A stretch of 5,770 nucleotides of DNA from Enterobacteriaceae bacterium UBA2655. Its GTDB lineage: Bacteria > Pseudomonadota > Gammaproteobacteria > Enterobacterales > Enterobacteriaceae. Location: positions 1 to 5,770 of the forward strand of contig DENB01000047.1 of NCBI GenBank assembly GCA_002359495.1. The letters run 5' to 3'. Made by a program: the position numbers and the translations under genes. Of this stretch, positions 1 through 5,746 are shown piece by piece (the first letter of the stretch is position 1; each line of letters opens with the position of its first letter). The notes under the pieces are model-generated. The model saw only the letters and a program-made list of their open reading frames with translations. It was not told the DNA's origin and ran no database searches.

Positions 1-321
1 TGCGGCGCGCTCTGGCTGCCGCCGCCGGCACGCTGGCAGGCGGCGGCGGTGCGTCAGGGAAGCCAGCCGATCACCGTCGGCGTGCGCCCGCACGATTTTC
101 GCCTCGATGAGGCCGCGCCGCCGGAGGCCGTTGTGCGCCTGGTCGAAGTGACCGGCGAATCGAGCCTGCTGCATCTCGACTGGCAAGGCTACCCGCTGCA
201 CGTTCAGCTTCATGGCCGGATTATGGCGCAGCCGGGCGACAAACTGCCGCTGGCGATCGATGCGGAGAAGATGCATCTGTTCGATCGGGAAAGCGGCATG
301 CGGCTGGCGACAACGGTTTGA
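1..321 (+). CDS. ABC transporter ATP-binding protein, C-terminal fragment (MalK/UgpC type, TOBE domain)
   Basis: The reading frame is open from the first base and stops with TGA at 319-321, so about 106 C-terminal residues are visible and the start lies outside the window. The fragment carries the regulatory/TOBE (OB-fold) end typical of MalK/UgpC-like ATPases of carbohydrate or glycerol-phosphate importers: a VGVRPHDFRL stretch, a segment resembling the TOBE strands (VRLVEVTGESSLLHLDW), and a closing HLFDRESGMRL that resembles the HLFD-x-x-tG-x-R ending of UgpC. The ATPase motifs (Walker A and B, LSGGQ) are not in view. In the family, this subunit sits on the cytoplasmic face and powers import through two membrane permeases and a periplasmic binding protein. 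The substrate cannot be told from this part, so no gene symbol is given. The internal ATG/GTG codons are not real starts. The gene is presumably the last of its operon, as no gene follows closely on this strand. Confidence 0.85.
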   Translation, partial: CGALWLPPPARWQAAAVRQGSQPITVGVRPHDFRLDEAAPPEAVVRLVEVTGESSLLHLDWQGYPLHVQLHGRIMAQPGDKLPLAIDAEKMHLFDRESGMRLATTV

Positions 322-370
322 TGATGCCTGACGGTTTCGGCTGGCATAAATCTCAATAAGCCGCTCGGTG

Positions 371-410
371 AAATAAAAAAAGCGCATCTTTAAGATGCGC
401 TTAATTAATC
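371..410. terminator. Hairpin terminator-like element, U-tract on the minus strand
   Basis: AGCGCATC (381-388) pairs perfectly with GATGCGCT (394-401) around a 5-nt loop. The left flank is A-rich (AAATAAAAAA, 371-380), so a minus-strand transcript would end in a hairpin followed by TTTTTTATTT, a good intrinsic terminator. On the plus strand the tail is only TTAATTAATC, which is poor. The position 60 nt after the ABC-transporter stop suggests it also serves as the end of that transcript, that is a bidirectional element, but the sequence favours minus-strand termination. Confidence 0.7.
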
Positions 411-416
411 AAGCGG

Positions 417-445
417 ATTATATTAGCATTATATTCATTAATCAA
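417..445 (-). promoter_or_regulatory. Possible sigma-70 promoter on the minus strand
   Basis: Reading the minus strand, TTGATT (440-445) and a perfect TATAAT (417-422) are separated by 17 nt. Transcription would start near 410 and run directly into the hairpin and U-tract at 401-371. The region is A+T-rich, so such matches also arise by chance. Confidence 0.25.
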
Positions 446-576
446 CTCAGTAAATATCACCATGCATCAATATAAATAATAGCTAAAAATAATAAAATAT
501 TTTCCCTGCCAAAAAACGCCCATTATATAGCGCCAATCATCACACTTTTACCTCCAACTGGAATCACCCCCCAATA

Positions 577-605
577 TTTAACGCGTCGTTGAGTTTGCGT
601 ATATC
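577..605 (+). promoter_or_regulatory. Candidate promoter for the autotransporter gene
   Basis: TTTAAC (577-582) and TATATC (600-605) are spaced by 17 nt. An alternative is TTGCGT (595-600) with TATTAC (619-624), 18 nt apart. Both are weak matches to sigma-70 consensus, and either would give a 5' leader of roughly 50-70 nt. The choice between them cannot be made from sequence. Confidence 0.25.
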
Positions 606-624
606 TTACCCGTGCTTGTATTAC

Positions 625-643
625 GAGGGAAAAAACCCTCTTT
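625..643 (+). other. Small leader hairpin followed by UUU
   Basis: GAGGG (625-629) pairs with CCCTC (636-640) around an all-A loop of 6 nt, followed by TTT. It lies in the presumed 5' leader, about 40 nt before the autotransporter ATG. The stem is only 5 bp and the U-run short, so it is at most a weak pause or attenuation site, or a chance structure. Confidence 0.35.
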
Positions 644-667
644 CAAATACGTATACATTTTTCGATC

Positions 668-672
668 AAGGA
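668..672 (+). promoter_or_regulatory. Ribosome binding site fixing the autotransporter start
   Basis: AAGGA lies 8 nt before the ATG at 681. The codon at 681 begins a textbook signal peptide, whereas the in-frame GTG at 612 has no comparable Shine-Dalgarno and would put 23 charged/mixed residues before it. This decides for 681; the ATG at 672 overlaps the AAGGA and is rejected. Confidence 0.75.
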
Positions 673-680
673 TGGTCTAT

Positions 681-3600
681 ATGAAAAAATCGGCATTATC
701 ATTATTAATATCTGGCTTATTAATCCCCCCCTCACTTTATGCTATCGATAGCCAGTTGGTTTACAACGGCAATAACACACCCGTTTTCCTTATCCGTTTT
801 TTTGACGTTGAAGACGGCAATTTTACACCGGGAGATGAGGATGGTTCCGGACGTTCGGTCTGGAATCTCAATCAATCGCAAAAAGATAAAATATTATATG
901 CGATGCGTTATTGGGCAGAAGTCATCAAGCCCGCATCGGGAACGCCACCCGCAATAATTAATGTGGGTACAGTAAATGACGAAAACGCCTTTGGCAGCAG
1001 TCCGCATATATCAGCAAAAGATATTTCAATGACCTCGTTGCAGGGTGCGCTGTACGGCATTGACTTGCCGGAAGAGGATCTAACCTTCGGTTCACACGCT
1101 CAATTTTCTATGGGTAAAATGGACTGGGATACGGTTCCCTACCTTCCTTCGCAACTGCCCCGCACCGGAAAAGCGGACCTCTCGGCGGTAGCCTTACATG
1201 AGCTGGCGCACGGTTTAGGCATAGCAGCCAGCGCACGCGATCTGGACGGTCGGGGTAAGACACCTCTTTTTGATCCTGACCAGCCATTAAGTACTTACGA
1301 CGCGCTGTTACGGGACGATAATGGAAATCCGGCTCGCCCGGGCCAGACCATACTTTGTACCGGCTGCAATAATGCCTGGGACCCGGAAGGCTTCGATGTT
1401 CGTCATGAGGGCGCTCATCTTACTGGTCAAAATATTAATGAGGTGTTAGCGGGCGCAATGCCCGGCGTTCCGGTCGGAATAACAGGTCCGACGGGTTATG
1501 TTGATGATAATTACATGAGCCATCTTGAGCTGACGCATAGCCTGATGAGCCATCAAGACTATCGTAACTACACGTCATTTATGGAAGCGGAATTGGCTGT
1601 GCTGCAAGATATGGGTTATGACATCGATCGGCGTAATTTTTTTGGTTATTCGGTGTATGGCGATGGAAAAACACTTATCAATAAACATGGCTATTTTTTA
1701 CGTAATGACGAGGGCGACGGCTACATCGCGGGGAAATATAACACCGCGCCGCTGGGAGTCGGCCTGCACGTTTATGGCAGCAATAACCAGATCACGCAGC
1801 AGGCGGATCTGTTAACCCAGGGCGATGGCGGCGCAGGGATTCGCGTTGACGGTGAAAACAATCTGATCGAGGTCGATAAAAACACCCGAATTTACGCCGA
1901 TGGCGTTAATGGTCGCGGCATTATGTTCACCTATGGCAAAGAGCATAATTTGATTCAGCGCGGAGATGTGCAAGCTCTGGGCATGAATGGCGTCGCGTTG
2001 AGTTTTGATTTTGGTAATAATTTATTGGGTAATGAAAGCGGCTATCGCGGCTCCTGGATTTATTATGATCCCTCCGACTTCGAGACAGTGCTATTGCCTG
2101 AACTGGAAGGCGCGCTGGCTGATAAGGTCGATATCAGCGGACGTGTCGCGGGCAACGGCGCGGCCATTTACCTCTCCCAAACTGCGCTGGTAAATGAAAT
2201 TAATATTTTAAAAGGCGCGACCCTCTCCGGCGATATTTTCTCCGATTACCATCAGCGCGATGAATACGGCGAGCTGCGTCTGACCGAACTCTCTTTCGGT
2301 CAGCTTGCTGATGCACAAGGGCGAGCCACAGAGCAGGCCGATGCCAACTTCAATCTGGCCTACAATGGCAATATAAAAGGCATCAACAACCTGGCCGTCA
2401 GCGCCATCGGCGGAGGTACCGCTTTAAACGGCGAACATGAAATCTACAGCATGCTGATTGCGCCCGGCGCAAAGCTGTCCGGCAACAGCGACTATCTTTT
2501 GAATACGGGAGGGACATTTATAAATAATGGCCTGTTGTCGCCAGGAAATTCGCTGGGGAAAATCACCATTAAAGGCGACTATCAGCAAGGCAACAGCGGC
2601 CAACTCCTGCTGGAGTTTGATGGCAAAGGCCAGCACGATACCTTCGTCGTGGACGGTCAGGCCAGCTATGACGGCAAATTAACCTTTGCTCCCGTAAAGG
2701 ACTGGTATGCCAACAACTGGCGGCTCGATTCGCAGGCCATGCTAAAAGCCAGCCAGTCCAGCGGTTCGTTCAGCGAAGTCACCTCGCTGTTTAACTCTCC
2801 TACGCTCTCGCTGCAAATCACATCGCAGCAAAACGCTGGCTGGCAGCTCAGCATGGCGCGCGCTGCCGATGCCTACAGCCAATATGCGCAGGATGATAAT
2901 GCGCGTCAGGCAGGCCAGGCGCTGGACCGCATCGTTGCCAACGCGCGCGCTGACATTCAGCCGCTCTACCGCAACCTTGATTTTTCCTCCGCCGATGGCA
3001 GCGGCATTCGCGCAGCGTTGCCGCAGCTTACGCCAGCCGCTTACAGCGCGATAATCAGCAGTTCGCTGAACCGCGAGCGTCAGATCATCGATATCCTCAA
3101 CGCGCCACTCTCTTCTGCCGCCGCTGACGCGCTGGCGCAGGGAGATTGGCAGAGCTTCGCCATTCCCTTCGGCGGCGGCTACTGGCAGCAGCGTCAGGGT
3201 AATCATATCGGCTATAAAGGCAGCAGTTACGGCGTGGTATTCGGCGTGCAGAAGCAGAACCTGGCTGACGGCAACCTGGAGCTGGGCCTGCACGGCGCTG
3301 CCAGCCGCCAGTCGACCTCGGTAAAAGCGCCGGAGAACGGCAAAGGTAAAACCACCGCTTTCGAGGCGGGCATTCAGGCGCACTATGCGGCGGATTTGCA
3401 GCAGGGATCTTATTTCTTCGGCCATGGCCGCCTGGGCATTGAGGACGGCAACCTGACCCGCAATGTTTACGTGGGCGATTATCGGGCTAAACATGATGCC
3501 GACTGGACAGGCTGGAGCGGCGCGTTAACGGGCGGCGCAGGTTATCAGTATGCCCTGAGTGAGAATCTGAGCGTCGGGCCTGTCGCCTCGCTGAATTATA

Positions 3601-4001
3601 CCTTGCTACACCGGCCAGAGATAACGGAGAAAGGCGGCAAAGCGAGTCGCTTAAACCTGAAGGCGGAACGTTTTGATTCCTTGCGCGCCAGCATCGGCGT
3701 CACGACCGACTGGCATAAACCGCTGACGTCAGACACCGCGCTGTCGGCGCAAATGCAGTTGAGCTGGGATCGTGAGTTACTTGATACAGAGTTTAAGCAG
3801 AACGCAAGTTTCGCTAACTACCGCAATGCAGGCTTCAACAGCAAAAACAAGGTAACGGGACGCGATGCATTAGGCGTGAAGGCCGGTGTCCGCTATCACT
3901 TTACCGACAACATTGAGATGGGCGCCAACGTCAGCAGCGACCTGTTCCGTTCAGGCTACAGCGCGGTAGCGGGAAACGTCTCGGCAACCTGGCATTTCTG
4001 A
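681..4001 (+). CDS. Type Va autotransporter with a metalloprotease-like passenger domain
   Basis: This 1106-residue protein has the full layout of a classical autotransporter. Residues 1-21 are a Sec signal peptide (MKKSALSLLISG..., predicted cleavage after SLYA). Residues about 22-345 form a putative zinc-protease domain with HELAHGLG at 173-180 (His173, Glu174 and His177 being the HExxH residues), then MSHLELTHSLMSH at 279-291 and the LQDMGY signature at 308-313. The only two cysteines are C226 and C229, a CxxC pair. Residues about 359-447 show three to four beta-helix-like repeats. PGNSLG at 621-626 matches the passenger-end motif common in autotransporters. A helical linker (about 725-820) leads to a C-terminal beta-barrel (about 821-1106) that ends in Phe, as outer-membrane barrels do. 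The family exports its passenger through or with the barrel, assisted by BAM. Proteolysis is inferred, not shown: the usual metzincin third His (HExxHxxGxxH) is replaced by Ala. It could instead be a non-catalytic adhesin. The 5' part is A+T-richer than the barrel part. It appears monocistronic. Confidence 0.92.
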   Translation: MKKSALSLLISGLLIPPSLYAIDSQLVYNGNNTPVFLIRFFDVEDGNFTPGDEDGSGRSVWNLNQSQKDKILYAMRYWAEVIKPASGTPPAIINVGTVNDENAFGSSPHISAKDISMTSLQGALYGIDLPEEDLTFGSHAQFSMGKMDWDTVPYLPSQLPRTGKADLSAVALHELAHGLGIAASARDLDGRGKTPLFDPDQPLSTYDALLRDDNGNPARPGQTILCTGCNNAWDPEGFDVRHEGAHLTGQNINEVLAGAMPGVPVGITGPTGYVDDNYMSHLELTHSLMSHQDYRNYTSFMEAELAVLQDMGYDIDRRNFFGYSVYGDGKTLINKHGYFLRNDEGDGYIAGKYNTAPLGVGLHVYGSNNQITQQADLLTQGDGGAGIRVDGENNLIEVDKNTRIYADGVNGRGIMFTYGKEHNLIQRGDVQALGMNGVALSFDFGNNLLGNESGYRGSWIYYDPSDFETVLLPELEGALADKVDISGRVAGNGAAIYLSQTALVNEINILKGATLSGDIFSDYHQRDEYGELRLTELSFGQLADAQGRATEQADANFNLAYNGNIKGINNLAVSAIGGGTALNGEHEIYSMLIAPGAKLSGNSDYLLNTGGTFINNGLLSPGNSLGKITIKGDYQQGNSGQLLLEFDGKGQHDTFVVDGQASYDGKLTFAPVKDWYANNWRLDSQAMLKASQSSGSFSEVTSLFNSPTLSLQITSQQNAGWQLSMARAADAYSQYAQDDNARQAGQALDRIVANARADIQPLYRNLDFSSADGSGIRAALPQLTPAAYSAIISSSLNRERQIIDILNAPLSSAAADALAQGDWQSFAIPFGGGYWQQRQGNHIGYKGSSYGVVFGVQKQNLADGNLELGLHGAASRQSTSVKAPENGKGKTTAFEAGIQAHYAADLQQGSYFFGHGRLGIEDGNLTRNVYVGDYRAKHDADWTGWSGALTGGAGYQYALSENLSVGPVASLNYTLLHRPEITEKGGKASRLNLKAERFDSLRASIGVTTDWHKPLTSDTALSAQMQLSWDRELLDTEFKQNASFANYRNAGFNSKNKVTGRDALGVKAGVRYHFTDNIEMGANVSSDLFRSGYSAVAGNVSATWHF
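1755..2021 (+). repeat. Beta-helix-like protein repeats, period about 25-27 residues
   Basis: Within the autotransporter, residues 359-383, 384-410, 411-436 and a partial unit at 437-447 align around a G-x-G-[LI]-x-[VF]-x-x-G-x-N-N core followed by a strand and a D/N-G turn. Examples are GVGLHVYGSNNQI, GAGIRVDGENNLI and GRGIMFTYGKEHNLI. The repeats are degenerate at the DNA level, so they are old structural rungs rather than a recent duplication. They probably start the right-handed beta-helix stalk after the protease-like domain. Confidence 0.6.
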
Positions 4002-4052
4002 CCCTAAAGATTCAGGCGGCGTTTCACCCTGATGCCGCTTAAAACAATCAGA

Positions 4053-4084
4053 CCGCCGGGCAGTTTCTGCCCGGCGGCCTTTTT
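4053..4084 (+). terminator. Rho-independent terminator of the autotransporter gene
   Basis: CCGCCGGGCAG (4053-4063) pairs perfectly over 11 bp with CTGCCCGGCGG (4067-4077) across a TTT loop, followed by CC and TTTTT (4080-4084). It lies 51 nt after the stop codon. Read on the minus strand, the hairpin is followed by GTCTGATTGTTTT, so it may also weakly terminate the convergent RcnB-like gene. Confidence 0.9.
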
Positions 4085-4099
4085 CTGTGCGGTCCGCGA

Positions 4100-4534
4100 T
4101 CAGTGACGAAAGAAAATGTCGCCCGATTCCGCCTTGAGGATTTTGCCGGTGTCGTTGGTGATCAGCAGATAGTTGCCGCTGACATAGGTCCAGTGGCTGT
4201 TCTCAACCGGCGCAGGCAGATTGCGCTTCTTCCATTCGGTGATGGTATAGGTCTTGGTGAGGTACTCAGCCGGAACCGTATCGCCGATCTTATGCTCTTT
4301 ATAATCGATAACCACGGTATCAAGCTCGTAGTTCGGCGGCGCGTCGGATTGCGCTGACGGCGATGTCGCATCGGCAGGCGTTTGCGGCTGAGCGTCCGGC
4401 TGGGTAGCAGGCTGCTCGATCTGCGGCGGCTGCGGCACGCCATTTTGCGTTTCTTCCGCCTGTACCTGAGGAAGCAGGCTAAACGCCCCCATAAGCAATC
4501 CTGCTGAAAAGAGTACAACCTTAGTGCTGCGCAT
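4100..4534 (-). CDS. RcnB family periplasmic protein with Pro/Gln-rich linker
   Basis: The 144-residue product has a Sec signal peptide (residues 1-26, cleavage expected after VQA), a low-complexity Pro/Gln/Ala linker (about 27-67) and a C-terminal RcnB domain (about 70-144). The domain resembles E. coli RcnB closely: GDTVPAEY at 84-91, WKKRNLPAP at 101-109, HWTY at 114-117, LLI...TGKI at 123-132, and GDIFFRH at the end where RcnB has GEIFYHR. E. coli RcnB, about 112 residues, is a periplasmic protein needed for correct nickel and cobalt homeostasis with the RcnA exporter. Here no rcnA lies next to it, so this may be a paralogue with another role, comparable to CigR, which shares the domain. 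The longer linker accounts for the extra length. The start is supported by GGGAA a few nucleotides upstream (about 4540-4544). It is convergent with the autotransporter and divergent from yecA. The family call is firm; the metal role is inferred. Confidence 0.9.
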   Translation of the reverse strand: MRSTKVVLFSAGLLMGAFSLLPQVQAEETQNGVPQPPQIEQPATQPDAQPQTPADATSPSAQSDAPPNYELDTVVIDYKEHKIGDTVPAEYLTKTYTITEWKKRNLPAPVENSHWTYVSGNYLLITNDTGKILKAESGDIFFRH

Positions 4535-4560
4535 AGAGTTTCCCGTTTGAAATAATGTTC

Positions 4561-4589
4561 TTTTTACCCGGCATCCAGTGTAAAGACAA
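4561..4589 (-). promoter_or_regulatory. Candidate promoter of the RcnB-like gene
   Basis: On the minus strand, TTGTCT (4584-4589) and TAAAAA (4561-4566) are 17 nt apart, about 27 nt before the start codon. An overlapping TTTACA (4579-4584) is a better -35 match but has no well-placed -10. No clear RcnR-type or other operator was recognised. Confidence 0.35.
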
Positions 4590-4652
4590 TCTTAACGGGC
4601 CGGTGGTTCAACGCGTGCGCTGCGAATTTTCTGAGAGTGTTCCTCATCATTC

Positions 4653-4683
4653 TTGTCGCCGTCGCGCGATAACGCGTTACACT
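4653..4683 (+). promoter_or_regulatory. Candidate promoter of yecA
   Basis: TTGTCG (4653-4658) and TACACT (4678-4683) could be -35 and -10 boxes, with a long 19-nt spacer and a start point about 30 nt before the yecA ATG. The match is weak. The spacer contains the inverted repeat CGCG-ATAA-CGCG (4665-4676). Confidence 0.25.
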
Positions 4684-4710
4684 GCTGCGGTTTTAACAAC
4701 CTGATGCCCG

Positions 4711-4715
4711 GGAGG
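4711..4715 (+). promoter_or_regulatory. Ribosome binding site of yecA
   Basis: GGAGG, a near-perfect Shine-Dalgarno, ends 6 nt before the ATG at 4722. This selects 4722 over the upstream in-frame TTG at 4653, and the resulting N-terminus MKEGPL matches the start of known YecA proteins. Confidence 0.85.
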
Positions 4716-4721
4716 CAAGAT

Positions 4722-5390
4722 ATGAAAGAAGGCCCGCTGACCGAAAAAGAGCTGGAATGGCTCGAAGATATGCTGGAGAAACATGGCAACGACGATTCGA
4801 TCGTCGATGTCGCCGAACTGGATGGTCTGCTGACCGCCGTGCTCTCCGGCCCGACGATGGTGGAACCGAGCGAATGGCTGGTGGCGCTTTGGGGCGGTAA
4901 AAACCGCATTCCGAAGTGGAGCAACGAGCGCGAGATGAATCGCTTTATGGATCTCTGCTTCCAGCATATGAACGATATCGCCGACCGTCTGGCGGAGTTT
5001 CCCGAGCAGTTCGATCCGCTGTTTGGCGTGCGCGAGATGGAAGGTCAGGAGTTCACCGTGGTGGAAGAGTGGTGCTTCGGCTATATGCGCGGCGTGGCGC
5101 TGACGGACTGGTCATCCCTGCCTGAAACTTTGCAGCCAGCGCTGGACGCCATCGCCCTGCACGGCAAAGAGGAGAACTTTGCGCGGCTGGAAGCGCTCTC
5201 CCCTGAGGAGATGGAACAGAGCATTGAGGCGATCCGCCCTGCCGCGCTGGCACTGCATGACTACTGGATTGCGCAGCCGGAGGCGGTGCCGACGCCGCAA
5301 CAGCCGGTGATTGCCGAGGCGAAACCGGGCCGCAACGATCCCTGCCCCTGCGGCAGCGGTAAAAAATATAAAAATTGCTGCCTGCGCTGA
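4722..5390 (+). CDS. yecA: YecA: UPF0149 family protein with SEC-C metal-binding tail
   Basis: The 222-residue product resembles E. coli YecA (about 221 residues) throughout. Residues about 5-180 form the helical UPF0149 (YgfB/YecA) domain, with [15 protein letters not shown] at 29-43, [10 protein letters not shown] at 93-102 and the highly conserved [13 protein letters not shown] at 115-127. A Pro/Gln-rich hinge (about 185-200) leads to a SEC-C motif at 202-222, where C208, C210, C219 and C220 form the CxC-x8-CC cluster (C219 may be replaced by His in relatives). The same motif ends SecA, where it binds metal and contacts SecB and ribosomes. YecA itself is a cytosolic metal-binding protein, with iron reported as a ligand of such domains; its cellular task is not settled. 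It begins 188 nt from the divergent RcnB-like gene and appears monocistronic. All residues of the motif are intact. Confidence 0.97.
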   Translation: MKEGPLTEKELEWLEDMLEKHGNDDSIVDVAELDGLLTAVLSGPTMVEPSEWLVALWGGKNRIPKWSNEREMNRFMDLCFQHMNDIADRLAEFPEQFDPLFGVREMEGQEFTVVEEWCFGYMRGVALTDWSSLPETLQPALDAIALHGKEENFARLEALSPEEMEQSIEAIRPAALALHDYWIAQPEAVPTPQQPVIAEAKPGRNDPCPCGSGKKYKNCCLR

Positions 5391-5423
5391 TCGCTGATAA
5401 GCCGTAAGCCTCCCTGCGATAAC

Positions 5424-5451
5424 GCGTCCCGCTTGCTGTCAGGCGGGATGC
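5424..5451 (+). terminator. Hairpin after yecA, possible weak terminator
   Basis: GCGTCCCGC (5424-5432) pairs with GCGGGATGC (5443-5451) over 9 bp including one G-U pair, around a 10-nt loop, 33 nt after the yecA stop. No U-run follows directly; the first T-rich tract is at about 5494-5504. It may slow transcription or protect the 3' end rather than terminate efficiently. Confidence 0.4.
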
Positions 5452-5566
5452 AGATAAGCCGCTTACTGAGTCCTGTCTTTGTAAAAATAATATTCTTTTT
5501 ATTCTGCATGTTTTATGCAATACCAGCCTACTGATGGGAAGCTATCCCGGCCGGGCAGGAAAGACG

Positions 5567-5746
5567 ATGCTGATTAATCCAGATAAGGAGTTAATACTCG
5601 CATTGCTTATTTATAAGGTGACAGCTCAGGTTGTGGCGGGAGAGTCCACGCTATCCAGGCCGGAAAAGAAAATTCTTAGAGTAGGTAAAACGTTATGCAC
5701 CGGTCAGGACTGTAGTGGTCAACTAAAACTGACCACCGTGTTATAG
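5567..5746 (+). pseudogene. Small unrecognised gene, apparently cut by an insertion sequence end
   Basis: The frame begins at ATG 5567, preceded by AGGA (5557-5560) at a 6-nt spacing; the earlier in-frame ATG at 5534 lacks a ribosome site. It encodes MLINPDKELILALLIYKV..., a Leu/Ile-rich likely helix, then a basic segment (RPEKKILRVGKTL). I do not recognise a family. The first 48 residues (to 5710) appear to be original, while the last 11, ending at TAG 5744-5746, come from the presumed insertion sequence end at 5711. If so, the native C-terminus is displaced beyond the element and the product is a truncated chimera. Alternatively it is a chance open frame in intergenic DNA: at 59 codons this cannot be excluded, though the Shine-Dalgarno favours a real start. 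Confidence 0.45.

Larger units (their letters stand above)
402..680. other. A+T-rich gene-free region upstream of the autotransporter
   Basis: No convincing gene lies between the hairpin and the autotransporter start. The stretch is markedly A+T-rich, especially at 402-540, with many TATA/AATAAT tracts. This is the kind of composition often bound by H-NS near acquired surface-protein genes (inference). It holds candidate promoters on both strands and a small leader hairpin near 625-640, listed separately. I found no recognisable operator or riboswitch. Confidence 0.6.

Noticed and set aside
612..680. A GTG start at 612 extending the autotransporter by 23 residues
   Set aside because: It would bury the signal peptide behind a mixed charged segment and has no good ribosome site; AAGGA before 681 fits better. 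Extended ESPR-type signals exist, but the ESPR consensus is not visible here.
2742..3494. A 250-codon open frame on the minus strand inside the autotransporter gene
   Set aside because: It lies antisense to the well-supported helical linker and barrel region, has no domain I recognise, and such frames are common opposite G+C-rich coding sequence.
4103..4518. Open frames overlapping the RcnB-like gene on the plus strand and in a second minus-strand frame
   Set aside because: Their products are Arg-rich or lack any recognisable domain, whereas the chosen frame gives a signal peptide and a clear RcnB domain.
5505..5519. TGCAT / ATGCA inverted repeat around a 5-nt spacer in the gap after yecA
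   Set aside because: A 5-bp stem in A+T-rich DNA is too short and weak to call a terminator or operator.
4592..5520. Several minus-strand open frames opposite yecA
   Set aside because: They are antisense to a fully conserved yecA and show low-complexity Ser/Arg/Pro content typical of shadow frames.
5546..5555. Perfect palindrome CCCGGCCGGG just before the ribosome site of the small 3' gene
   Set aside because: A 10-bp G+C-only palindrome is easily produced by chance in this genome and matches no operator I know.
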